Assembly (NCBI RefSeq): GCF_001039355.2
Contig: NW_019775903.1
Span: 54,452 to 107,599 of the forward strand
From: Lingula anatina
Taxonomy: Eukaryota; Brachiopoda; Lingulata; Lingulida; Lingulidae
DNA length: 53,148 nt
Direction: 5' to 3'
The notes below the pieces were generated by a model that was not told the origin of the DNA, did not search any database, and saw nothing but the letters and a program-made list of their open reading frames with translations. Shown one piece after another: positions 26,301-36,590 of the stretch (position 1 is the first letter of the stretch; the number at the start of each line of letters is the position of its first letter). A program made the translations under genes and the position numbers.

Positions 26301-29300
26301 GGTTGTTGCAGGGGGATGTTGGTTCGCCCCTGGGCACTGCTGCACAAGTGAAAAAAAGCAAGATTGTGATAACACTGCAAAGTTAAGTCAATAGAGATCC
26401 ATTGTTAGAAGCTGGCTTCTGAAGAGAAATAAGAGCTTGGTCTTTATTGATGCACACTCCCGTTCTTGACGGTCAAATGAATGACTTGGTCTCAATTTTG
26501 CTTTGAGAATGATAATTCCTTCATGTGCAAAAGGTTATGGAAATAACTTATATGGAGTCTTTTCCTGTGCATTTTGATGAAAATCTATTTTAGTCAAGAA
26601 ATGGATTTGCTGAATGTAGATTGTGTTTGGAATAGGTTTTTGCATTGATCCAGGTTTTGGCATGTTGTTTTGGCATGGTAGTTCTGATAGTGTATATCAG
26701 GTGAAATGGGCAGTCAAACTAGCTAATTCTAGAAAGTGCCCACATGCATTAGTTTCCTCTCTGGGAAAAGATATTTGCACTAAGAGATTACTTCGACCCT
26801 TTTACAGTAATGCATTTTTATCTTTGCACCAACTGGCTTTGACTGCCTCCAGTCATTCCATGCTATCACTGGCCATCTCCATTAATGACCTTCTCTTGAA
26901 TATCACTGTTAATAACTGCACATTTGTTGGTCATCAAGCTCTGGGTGTAAGTGTAACTTGCTGTACAAAATATTGGACTTTTAACAAGAACATTGTTTTC
27001 CTTTTCTTGAATGATATCTTTTTTTTTTTTAAATCAGAACCTTTGACTGTTGACTATTGAAATAGTTTCTGCATATGTGGCCCCTATTTTTAACCATACT
27101 GTTACATGTGTCAACTATTTAAGTATGGTTTGTAAATTTATTTTTCTGAAATGTAAAGCTTGAAATTTGCTGATCAGTGCCTACTGAAAAGGTAAAAGCT
27201 GTGTGGAAAATATTTTCTCTCTCCCTATTTAATGTTGATGACGTGTAACCAAAGGGGAGCATCCTGTTAGGCTACCCCCCACTTGCTGCTAAAATGTTAA
27301 CCTTTTTAACACCTTTATTTTACTTATGATTGAGTGTAAAAGATTGGATTTGGTTCCAGTACTTGGGCACGGCACACTACAGCTATTGGGTCCAGTTTCA
27401 CAAAGGCAGTATAACCTGATATTGGTCTATAATTTTAGTCTAGAAGTTCTATTTCACTTAAAAAGATAAAGTGATTTTTATCAAGGTAAATAAATTAGAT
27501 ATTGTTCTGAAACATTGGCCATGCCTTTCGTGATATTAAACAAGTGCAATATTTAATTTTATTGAGTTTAAAAAAAACTTGAATCTTTGGTCTAAAAGTT
27601 AAGACCAATTTTCGGGCTAAAGTTCTTTTGTGAAAGGGGTCCCTGAACTCAATTTTCTATACCTGAATGCCCATTTGTCACTGGACTAGCTAATGTGCCA
27701 TTACAATACTTGTTCAACATTGTCACTGCATGAAAATCCAAACAGTGTGAAATACACATGTATTGTAATGTCCAGGGGGTAGTGGTTCAAGATAACCCCC
27801 TTCAGCCTAGCGCCTTCACCTTTAACGACAATAGAATTCAATCCGCTGCATGAGAATGTCAACTGATATGGCACAACATATTTGTAGATCAATTTTATGT
27901 CCAAGGCAGGATTTCAAAAATGAGATAAAGGAGTCAAAAATTGCATTAGAATTTATTGGAGATTTTGAGTAGCTCGATAGGCGTAATGAATAGCTGTAGT
28001 GCATAGGTGTTATTACATATAAGGTAAATTTGTTCCTGTCAGTGTGCCCACCTTTAGTAAATCATGGAGATGTTTGGATGTCTGAATACAGTTTTAATCT
28101 CCACTGCATCACGGATGCGTGATCTGGAAAAGATTTTAGGTTTTTATTCGGGAATTTATTCCACCACCGTATTAAAGGCTATGTGCCTTTTAGGGCAAAT
28201 TTATAAGGTCGCGTGCAATAACATGGAAGTCTAAGCAATTGTGTTGCCTTTAAAAAGAGCTGTGGTTTAGTATTTAAACAACTGATTTTTGGACTGAGAT
28301 AAGTTCCAGTGTGTGACGTCAGGGAGTTATGGTAGCCTAAAAACATAATGCTTAAAGAACACCGCTAGGTTAAACATTCATAGTCTCTGCAATGTGAGAT
28401 TTTTTCAAGTGACAATATTCCTTTTCTGAGGTACTATTTGAAAAATTCTCACAGCTGTATTTGCTACAGCTCATTGCTTGTGCCTACCTGACAATATGCA
28501 GGTTTTTAGGTCTTATTTTTTTCTGTTAGATAAGGTCAGATTTGTAATCTAAATTATACCAGAAGAGTGAGCTTTTATCTGTGATTTATAAGTGAGTTGG
28601 GTTATTAAAAGTATAATATTCAAACAAATCGATAAATAAAACCACAGATCTAATCAGAAAATGAAATGGTGGCCTTGATCAGCAGGCTATATGATAAGTG
28701 GAGGTCAAAAAACACGAAAAAAGGACAAGGAATGTTGCTTTAATAGCCTTAAGAAAATGAAAAGAAAAAGACACGCAGACAGTAATTCTTGCAGTATGTG
28801 AAGTAGATAAAGGTAGTCTCAACATGACAGCTGCTCTGAGTGGATGTAGAGAGACGGAGCACTCTCATGATTACTGGGATTGTGCAACCTTTCCCTGACA
28901 TAATGGCACTTCTAAACCGATCCCTGGGGGTATGATGGGCACCTCATGGGGCTAGGAGGATTGAGACCTGATTAGAGTGTAAATCACCTCCGTAGAGCTC
29001 ACTTGAGGTGCTAGATTTACCAGCAGGTAGATCTTTTTCATCTCATCATTCACCTTATTATGGCATGTACAGACATAAGAATAGATCTGTGGAAGAGATT
29101 ATAGACAGTCAGTGAGTGAAAGGGAATGTTCACTGCAGTGTGTTCGCTGCATGTAAAACAGGTTGACACCAGACACTGGCTTAATCTGTTTTCTCTTCAG
29201 ATATCAGTATTCTTTACGCAATGTGGGAAAAGAGCATTATTCTGATTTGCTTAAGTATTTGGTACCATTTTGTAGTCTCCAAGAACTTCCTTAATTTGTG

Positions 29301-32174
29301 TTCTTTAAGCAAGGTGGAAAATTAATCCTTGCTGCAGATAAAAGGGATTTGGCACCATGTTATAGATGTAAGGATTCCAGAGTATAGAAAATTGAATATC
29401 CCACTTACTTTTGGCATATTCAGAAATTTATTAATGCATGGAGCATGGCCAGTGAGAAAATAAATGGTATAAAATCAAGTCAATTAGAGAAAAATTATGT
29501 ATGAATAATTGAGAAATAAAGAGGGTCGTGAAAATAAATAGAAATAGTCAAAATTCTAGGACATGAAACTAGTGCGAAAAGTAGCTTCAGTAGATCTATA
29601 AATAAGTAGACTTATGGTGTTTATGGAACATAGCTGAAGTGACACTGCCAGGATTGACTGGCAATCAAATCAGTGTTAAGCAGACAGACTCGGTGACACC
29701 AGAGTTGATGCAGCAGGCATCTCCCCTGGGAGGAACACTGATTGAGCTGGCAAATGAGACTAGGAGGAGCACAGGAGTGAAATGTGAGCGTCTGGTGACC
29801 ATGCTTCACTCGGGCAGGGCACGATGCATATGTTTTGTCTCTGGTCTCTGAAATTGTTTTTAGTTTTAGAGTTTGACCCATCACTGCTTTACCTGATTTA
29901 TAGTTTGTTAATTTACTTTAATTTATTTATAATTCTTCACACTATAAAAATTGTCAAGGATATTTTTTATATTTTTCATTTTTTCAACAAGAGCAGTTTA
30001 ACTTCTGAAATTTACTTTCACTTGGCACGATGTGAACTTTAGTTTTCACTTTTTTTCACAAAGGCAATATATTTATGGTTATCTTCTCATATATAGTGTT
30101 ATCATCCTTAACCAAATCTGCCTTTGGTATTACGCAGATAGGACTCGGTCTGCAAACAAGAATCCTCTATCACAAATTGATCTGTCCAGTAAATATATGT
30201 ATGTAATAACCACGGCCTTGTTTTTCTCCCAGCGTAATTGCTACCATCAGGATACAGGCATGAATTTTAACTCATAAGCAAATTCATTTGAAAATGTATC
30301 ATATGAGTAAGTGGAGTAATTTACTGCCAGTGGCTTTTAAATGCACCATTAAACTAACAGACATACAGTCCAACACAGTTCTTACTTTGCACAGTGAGAT
30401 GCAAATAAGAAATTCCCATCTGTTAATTCATGAAAGCGTACAATGCAAATATATTAATCCACGCTGATGACAAATGACTTTTAAGTCTTTCTTTATATAT
30501 ACTTGGTGTAGTTGGAAATCAACGGTCATGATAGATAAGGCAGCTAAGTGGGGTTTCTGCTGAGTGACACCAATCTAAACTAAGTGCACTTCAAACTGTT
30601 TTAATGAGTTAAGATTCCACAAGTACCAAGCCAACTCTTTTGATAATTTTTCTACACTGTATTCTCAGCATGCAAGGTAAACTTGCTGCCTGTATTCAGA
30701 TGGCATTAACATATTGGAATGTTGAACCATTGATTGCCCCCTTTTTTTATTGAACCCTGCATAGCAGGGGCTAACATTTTGCTCAATCACAATATTCCTT
30801 TTAGAGATCAGGGTGCACTGTTTACTTACATGAAATATTGAAATTAAAGTAAACAAAAAGAGAACATGTTATAGAATAATGTGAAATTAAATGATTTTGT
30901 TAAGCCCTTTTTATTGAACCCTTCATAGTGTGTTAGCAATGTTTTCTGTCCCACTGTTTCACCGTGGGATTGAAAATGGTGTTTAGTTTCATAAAATATT
31001 AAACTAAAAGTAAACAATAGAGAACCATGCCTTTGAATAGGGTAGAATATAAATACATGTGCTGTGGAGTATACGATCCCTTTTTCAATAACTTTTATTA
31101 ATGAACCATGTATTAAAGATCAGGGTCAAGCACCGCCTGAAGAGGAATTGCTAGGTGTAGGTTAAGAGAAATTGATTGATATTATCAGAATTGTGTCCAC
31201 ACGGAAAAATAATTCAATTTTAATGGTGATCTATGAAGTATGCATACAAATTGAGTTCCTTAAACTATGACATAGAAGTTCAAAATATGGTGTGAATTTA
31301 ATTAACTGTCTGTAGTCTTTGTTTTTACATCAGTTGTTTTTCAAAATCTTTCTGATTCTTAGTATTTTGGTGCTACTTGTTAAATGTATGATGTACAATA
31401 ATGTATACATATTTGTTTTACAGACTGCCATAGAACCTGTACAAAGATGGTATAAAGGTATCAACATTCCACTGGTAAGTTGTGCTCCGTCTCAACTAAC
31501 ACATTGTAAGCAACCTGTACTCTCCTTACTCTTATGTGGAACATTCTTTGTCATATAATCAACAGTAGCAATTGCTTGCATACTGAATGACATATTGATT
31601 CCTTTGACACTGTCCACATTGTTTATGAGAGTGATTGTTGTTACTTCAATATTTAGGTCATTATTGGGAAATTTTACTTTTGCAAATTGTCAGCAGAAGT
31701 GTAGCAGTTCAGTTCATAATTCTTCAAACCACATATACAATTGCAAAGATACAGCTTGTATATATATATATATATATATAATGTTACAAAGGTGACACAA
31801 TTTTATTCTTTCAGAATTTCAAGTCCTCTCGCAGTTTGGCAAGTGAATTTGCCAGCCTGAATCCCATTGCTAGCTCCCCTCTAGACAGCAGCATCCCAAG
31901 TACCATCACAGCGCACACCGGCTCTGCCACCTCATCCCCAACCTTAGAACTACAGGAAAAGAACGAAGATAGTAATAATGAAAACCAAGACGAATTTGTA
32001 GACAGAGGCTACAGCACAACCACGGAAACTTCCGATAGTGTGGATGCTAATTGTTCTGATACTTGCAGTTGTCATGACAATCTGGATGAACAGAGTGAGG
32101 AGGAAGAGGAGGATCATATGTTTCACATAGATGTGGCCAATGATATTGACCTTGATCAAATTGAAAAAGATTAA
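17255..32174 (+). CDS. FAM53: FAM53 family nuclear protein, complete coding sequence in five exons
   Basis: Joining 17255-17320, 21100-21157, 23501-24318, 31424-31474 and 31815-32174 gives 450 residues, and all splice phases close (0, 1, 0, 0). The family N-terminus MVTLITEKL begins the protein. KKRHCRSLSIPG lies at residues 100-111, and a Ser/Pro-rich middle follows. RCRSQPCVL is at 281-289, a basic KRRREED (297-303) looks like a nuclear localisation signal, and DFLKM is at 308-312. The last exon is acidic and ends DIDLDQIEKD, like the vertebrate C-termini. Vertebrate FAM53A/B/C are roughly 400 residues, so this is slightly long. Known roles include nuclear localisation and, for FAM53B, promoting beta-catenin nuclear entry; the role in this organism is inferred. 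An in-frame ATG at 17180 would add 25 residues, but 17255 fits the family start and has the better context (G at -3 and +4). Invertebrates usually have one copy, so no paralogue letter is given. Confidence 0.94.
18093..18157. repeat. Strict alternating pyrimidine-purine tract (TG)n then TGCGCG/CACGTG mix
   Basis: Sixty-five bases alternate pyrimidine and purine without a break: (TG)n, then TATGCGTGCGCGTGCATGCA, then CACGTGCATACACACGTGCA and TGTGTAT. The second half contains nested palindromes. This composition favours Z-DNA and cruciforms. Confidence 0.9.
19099..19335. repeat. Diverged direct tandem duplication (about 118-bp unit)
   Basis: Copy 1 is 19099-19220 and copy 2 is 19221-19335. Both start GAATATTTATGTATCA, contain CTGCTGGAG in the middle and CATTTAATTACCC near the end, and finish with (GA)TAGCTT. 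The middle parts are diverged with small indels, indicating an old duplication. Confidence 0.75.
21100..21157 (+). CDS. FAM53: FAM53 coding exon 2 (58 bp)
   Basis: The exon is bounded by TTTTTCCAG and GTAAGA. It enters in phase 0, leaves in phase 1 and encodes RFPRSSPHCEPVFSS and a few more residues. The phase joins the flanking exons exactly (final G plus AT gives an Asp codon). It is a weakly conserved linker between the N-terminal motif and the SLS motif. Confidence 0.85.
21158..23500 (+). other. FAM53 intron 2
   Basis: AT-rich intronic sequence of 2.3 kb. I see no gene, RNA or clear repeat in it. Confidence 0.7.
23501..24318 (+). CDS. FAM53: FAM53 coding exon 3, main conserved exon (818 bp)
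   Basis: The acceptor CTCATTTTAG ends at 23500 and the donor GTAAGT starts at 24319. It encodes residues 43-314, including HCRSLSIPG, long Ser/Pro stretches with SP/TP sites, RCRSQPCVL, the basic KRRREED and ALDFLKMKE. The open frame reads on upstream to 23407, but that part is intronic. GC content is clearly above the surrounding introns. Confidence 0.95.
24319..31423 (+). other. FAM53 intron 3 (7.1 kb)
   Basis: The longest intron found. It holds the MITE at 27388-27643 and a G10 run near 25636. A locally GC-richer open stretch at 29639-29851 has no recognised similarity and no convincing donor. Nothing else stands out. Confidence 0.7.
27388..27643. mobile_element. MITE with GGGTCC...GGTCCC ends, PIF/Harbinger-like
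   Basis: The left end GGGTCCAGTTTCACAAAG and the reverse complement of the right end (GGGACCCCTTTCACAAAAG) match, and the similarity continues inward through about 55 bases (both contain TTGGTCT and a TTTTAG core). At 256 bp with no coding capacity it is a typical MITE. GGG..GTTTCACAAAG ends are common in PIF/Harbinger-type elements, but no clean 3-bp target duplication is visible, so the superfamily is tentative. Confidence 0.65.
31424..31474 (+). CDS. FAM53: FAM53 coding exon 4 (51 bp)
   Basis: Seventeen codons (TAIEPVQRWYKGINIPL) lie between TTTTACAG and GTAAGT, phase 0 on both sides. An exon of exact codon length could be skipped without a frameshift. Confidence 0.8.
31759..31781. repeat. 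(TA)n microsatellite just upstream of the last FAM53 exon
   Basis: A run of TA dinucleotides lies about 30 bases upstream of the final acceptor. Confidence 0.85.
31815..32174 (+). CDS. FAM53: FAM53 terminal coding exon (C-terminus and stop)
   Basis: The acceptor TTCTTTCAG ends at 31814 and the reading ends with TAA at 32172-32174. It encodes NFKSSRSLASEF, a Ser/Thr-rich stretch, an acidic EEEEED run and the family-type C-terminal DIDLDQIEKD. Confidence 0.92.
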   Translation, partial: NFKSSRSLASEFASLNPIASSPLDSSIPSTITAHTGSATSSPTLELQEKNEDSNNENQDEFVDRGYSTTTETSDSVDANCSDTCSCHDNLDEQSEEEEEDHMFHIDVANDIDLDQIEKD

Positions 32175-34252
32175 GTTTTTGTTCAGATGGAAACCTACTT
32201 GCCAATCTGGCTGTAGGGACCCTTCTGGTTATTCATTCTTTCATTTTATTACTATTAGAGTACTTTTGTCTGTGATCATCTTTATTTTATGACTCTAGTG
32301 TGGATATGATGAAAGCTTAAAGATAATAAGAAAGTAGTTTTGATTGAATTGTTTTGGATTCTTGCACTACTTTCTGTCTCTGGATTGTTGCCGTTTACAG
32401 TGCTCAGTCCTTACTGAATTAAATGCCTAGAAAGTCACCAATCCTCAGATTTCGTTTGTTACAGGTATTGTTTACAAGGGCAGTGAAATGTTAACTTTAT
32501 TATTATATTTGTAATATATCAAATAAGTTACTTCATTTTCCCCAGTTTGTTTTACTTTCGAAAATCTGTCAGACATCTTGTCATTAAATGGCATTGATGA
32601 TTGAAGTGTACCTAATGTAGAAAACAAAATGAACAGAATGAGACGAAAAACTGAATTCTTTTACAAATGGGTCTCATTCAAAGATATTGTTTGTTATTTA
32701 CTGTTACCAAACCCTGTTATTTCATTTGGATTTACTTCAAAATGAAAATGGAAATATTAAAGATCTGCCAAAACATTTCAATTTTCAAGGAAGAGTCCAT
32801 AACCTTGATGAAATTATAATTCATTCTACCTCAGAAATGGGAATTTCTCATTGTAGTTCTCAGTCCCAATTGGCTGAAGCTTCCAAATTAAGTTCTAAAA
32901 TGAGAATAGAAATGCTAACACAGTGAATACCTTACATGTACAATATATAAATATATATTATACTCTTATTACATGTGTATTTATTGTGAAAACCTGTATC
33001 ACATATTTGTGAATGAAAAGTCATAAATTACAAAAGCAACGTAATGGGTGCATCTGTCCATTGAACTGTATATCATTCTTTGTAACTTATGTACAAGTTT
33101 TAAAGATATATTGTATCAACTTGAAATCATTTTTAGAAAAGGAGCAACCATCAATGCATGTTGATCAAATTTGTCATTATCAAATTTTTTTTTCTTAGAA
33201 TATGAATTATTGGCATTGGGATGAAAAAGTTCATCATCTCATGTTGACTTGGAAAAGAAAAACCTAAATGTGTGGATTCCTTTTTGTGACCAAGCTACAT
33301 TCCACCTAAATTTTAAAATCAACCATCAATATATGTATAAAACTTGGAATGTTTCTTTGACCATATGCATTAAAATATTTGTACATTTTAAACTTTTGAC
33401 TGCCATCAATAGCAATAAGTCTAAGTAATAAAACTAAAAGTACGGGTTACAAAGAAGAATGCTTTGACCAATAAATCCACATTTTTTTCCATGATTTGTT
33501 GGTGAAAGACTGGGAATTGCTAGAATGTGGCAGCTCTTTGAACTATTTCAGGACTTCTGATCAAAATTAACTGAAGAGAACTATATTGTATACTATATTT
33601 TGTTGATGTTTGAAGAGTATACTTAGTGTGTTTTGTAGATTAAACATACAAAGAATTTAAAGCTTTCAACTTGCCCACGGACTTTTGTATTAGTTGCCAA
33701 GATTCAGTTATGACAACAAGGATGCTTATTTCCTCTCTTAAGAAATGTTGATAATATCAACTTTACCAGAGGTTTGCAGGGAAATAGTTCTATTTAACAG
33801 TGATACTCACTATACATTGAAGAGTGAAAATTGTGGTGCATCAATAGTAAGAGAAGACATGTTCTCATATGCACTGGTGCTTGTGTGTGCTTTATGGTAT
33901 TGCTTACTCCTGCGTACAGTAAAAACTTATGAAAAATACAGTAAAAATTATTGTGAACAAGTTGAAAGTTGTAAACTTTGCACAGTGTGGCTGTGTTCTA
34001 GTCAGTCATATTTTAAGTGAGCTTTTTGTTTGGTTTTTTTCAATGCTTATTTTTCTTTTGACAGTCGTAATTTAATGACATTTTCCCCTTTCTTTATTAA
34101 ATTTTTTCATCCTTAACACTCCTACAGTTGTGCTAAATTACCAGTTGTTTTTCAAGCTGTAAATATGCTTGTATTTTGGTTGTTTTTGAGTGAAAGAAAG
34201 GCAAAATCTTAAAAAATATTTTTAATTAATTTTTTAAAATTATTTTTCATTA

Positions 34253-34279
34253 TTTATTTATTTATTTATTTATTTATTG
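34253..34279. repeat. (TTTA)n repeat in the FAM53 3' UTR
   Basis: Tandem TTTA units. On the transcript they read as overlapping AUUUA pentamers, as in AU-rich decay elements. Confidence 0.7.
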
Positions 34280-35334
34280 GTTTGTATTGTGATAATTTTT
34301 TTAAAAATTGGTTACAGTTGCAATTCTAACTTTGAGACTTTGTGTTAAGAAGTTGTTTATTTGGGGCCGTAAGAAAATTTTTTAAGTAAGTACAATAGAT
34401 ATGAAATGTATTTCATAATTGAACTGGCAAGCGATTTAGACACCTTAAATTAAGGTCTTGTTTAATATCCCATTTATTGTTATTCAGCTGTAAATGCAAA
34501 ATGTTTCACTTTTTGCAAAAAAATTTGTACAAGTACTTTAATTGAAATATTCAAGATGTACTAACAAAAGTAGATAATTAAGTCAATTTGATATAATCTC
34601 TTCAAAGTCAATCATGATGAAACATTTTGGACACTGCAGTCTTTTTCAAAATGCCAGGGCATTGGTTGGCATTAGCATGGGTTTGCATTTTTTTATCGTA
34701 AATTTTCTTTTCTTGTTCAAAGCATTTGATTTAAACAAGATATCAATTAATGCCATTAAAACGAATTGCAAGGTACACATAAATCCTGTCTATGTTCATT
34801 GCTACATAACTTGGTTTTGATAAAAAAGGTATGCATTTTGTTTGGCAGGTCTTGAAAAAAATGTGTTAAAGAGAAGAAGATGCTCTTACACATTGGCTCA
34901 GGGTTTTGATTTTGCTAACAACTGAAATGGACTACTGTCCCCAAAATACATGTTTATCTATATTATGCACTTTGTAAGACTTTCCTAAGGAGTCAACTTT
35001 TTTTACAGACATTGGACTGTATTCCAAATGCTTGCAGTCGAGTAAAGATGAGTGGATGCCTGCATGGCGTGTGATAGTTCCTTTGACTTTAGGCCAGAGA
35101 GGGAGAGAGCAGACTGCAGTTCTTTATTGAACATGTGTAACTTTGTCTTTTTTGAGGAACTTCCTCCCTAAAGACCAGTATATTGTTATTTGCTGCATGA
35201 AAATAAATGGGCATCAACTCCTTTAGAGTTGTGTAAATTGAAAGTAGTTCAATACACCTACTGTTATTATCATTATACCATTACATTTTTATGTGTGATA
35301 CGAGTGTAAGGCATACACACTTAGACGTTTTCAG

Positions 35335-35705
35335 GTTTTTAGAGCATATATATATAAATTAATTACATTTTTAAAAAGACCAAAAATATGTCAAATTGTA
35401 CATAGTAGCTAAGCACTATAAGTGGTAAAGGGAAAGCCATTTCCTGTGTTGTTTTATATGTGTAAAATAAAGTTTAGCGTTTTGCCAGTAATAAATGTGT
35501 TTTTAGTTGTCTTTTAATTNGTTTTTAGAGCATATATATATAAATTAATTACATTTTTAAAAAGACCAAAAATATGTCAAATTGTACATAGTAGCTAAGC
35601 ACTATAAGTGGTAAAGGGAAAGCCATTTCCTGTGTTGTTTTATATGTGTAAAATAAAGTTTAGCGTTTTGCCAGTAAAAAATGTGTTTTTAGTTGTCTTT
35701 TAATT
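35335..35705. repeat. 185-bp direct duplication separated by one N (probable assembly artefact)
   Basis: 35335-35519 and 35521-35705 are the same 185 bases with a single visible difference (GTAATAAATG versus GTAAAAAATG), separated by one N at 35520. Near-perfect identity with an N at the exact junction is what an unmerged contig overlap produces. Confidence 0.85.
35466..35495 (+). terminator. Probable distal FAM53 polyadenylation signals
   Basis: AATAAA occurs at 35466-35471 and again at 35490-35495, followed by TGTGTTTTTAGTTGTCTTTT, a typical GU/U-rich downstream element. The duplicate copy of this segment keeps only the first hexamer (35652-35657). Confidence 0.6.
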
Positions 35706-36590
35706 TGTAAAAATTATTTTACTTATTAACATTTCCTTTAAAAGTAAGCCAAAAATAGGCAATAGGCAACCTTGAAAACCGGTGGTGTGGTCTGATATAC
35801 CAGTGAATTCTTGATCATTCGGTGCCCAGTCTGGTAGTTGGGTAGGCCTGAGAAAAATGAAGGATATGATGCCAGTATAGGAATTGCAAAATCCCACAAA
35901 AGGGGGAATCCGTTGTTGTAGAATGCCGAGACATAATGCAGTGAAACATGGTACCTAGTATTATTACAAATACTGGATGACATAAAGACTGTCCTATGCA
36001 AATACTGGATGACATAAAGACTGTCCTATGCAAATACTGGATGACAAAGACCGACCTATGAAGAGGAAAATGCATTGACTGTCAAATTCTGAAGTAATTG
36101 GAAAATACCTCTGTAAAATGTAATTGTTAAACCAAGACAAATAAAAACAAACATCTCCATTATCACATGCACCTTTGGTCCACCTAAAATGAAGAATAAC
36201 TGATTCAAAATAATTCCCTAGAGTATCTTTCTTGATGGTGTGCACGAGGTATGGTTGTAGCGAGAAAAATGGCAAAGACTGTAGTTACTGTAGTGCTCTT
36301 GTACAGCAATGGTCTTTCCTTCAATGACTGTAGCCTGGGTTTCTGTTGAAAAATGACCCAGACAGCTGTCAACTGAGAAATGCCATCTGGTTAAGATGCT
36401 AATTAATGCTGTGCATGGCAGATTTGTGATAATCTATAACATTTATCAAATTATCACGTTAACAAGTATTCCAGAGTATCAACACCATGATGGGAATGGT
36501 TGCGTTTTCAGGCAAGAAGATTGGACATATACAGTAAAAAAAATTGATTATAAAACTCAACTTTGCAGAAAGTTATAGCAATTAAAGATT
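35706..36590. other. Intergenic region between convergent FAM53 and YKT6 genes
   Basis: Apart from the 32-bp tandem repeat, I see nothing recognisable. Confidence 0.6.
35968..36060. repeat. 32-bp tandem repeat, about 2.9 copies
   Basis: The unit AAATACTGGATGACATAAAG plus ACTGTCCTATGC is present at 35968-35999 and 36000-36031 (identical) and in a shortened, diverged third copy at 36032-36060. It lies between the convergent 3' ends of FAM53 and YKT6. Confidence 0.9.

Larger units (their letters stand above)
17062..35510 (+). other. FAM53: FAM53 transcription unit (5' UTR part, five coding exons, 3' UTR)
   Basis: This unit runs from the splice acceptor of the first coding exon (TTCCAG ending at 17061) to the AATAAA-bearing region near 35.5 kb. 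Introns are 17321-21099, 21158-23500, 24319-31423 and 31475-31814, all GT..AG. The transcription start was not found, so the left limit is only the first exon I can place. Confidence 0.8.
32175..35515 (+). other. FAM53: FAM53 3' UTR (about 3.3 kb)
   Basis: AU-rich, with no credible coding frame. It contains Pumilio-type octamers TGTAAATA (34158-34165) and TGTACATA (35397-35404), a (TTTA)n tract at about 34253-34279, and several AATAAA hexamers (33427, 33470, 35466, 35490). The last pair is followed by a GT/T-rich downstream element, making about 35.5 kb the most likely distal poly(A) site. The UTR extent is inference. Confidence 0.6.

Noticed and set aside
26623-27060. Open frame of 145 codons in the large FAM53 intron
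   Set aside because: It is the longest frame outside the real exons, but an AT-rich 53-kb window is expected to give roughly one in a few trials of this length by chance. It ends in a poly(T)-encoded Phe run, has no recognisable domain and has ordinary intron composition.
35738-36275. Overlapping minus-strand frames with repeated SSICIGQSL-like peptide
   Set aside because: Translation of the 32-bp tandem repeat in intergenic DNA; no protein family.
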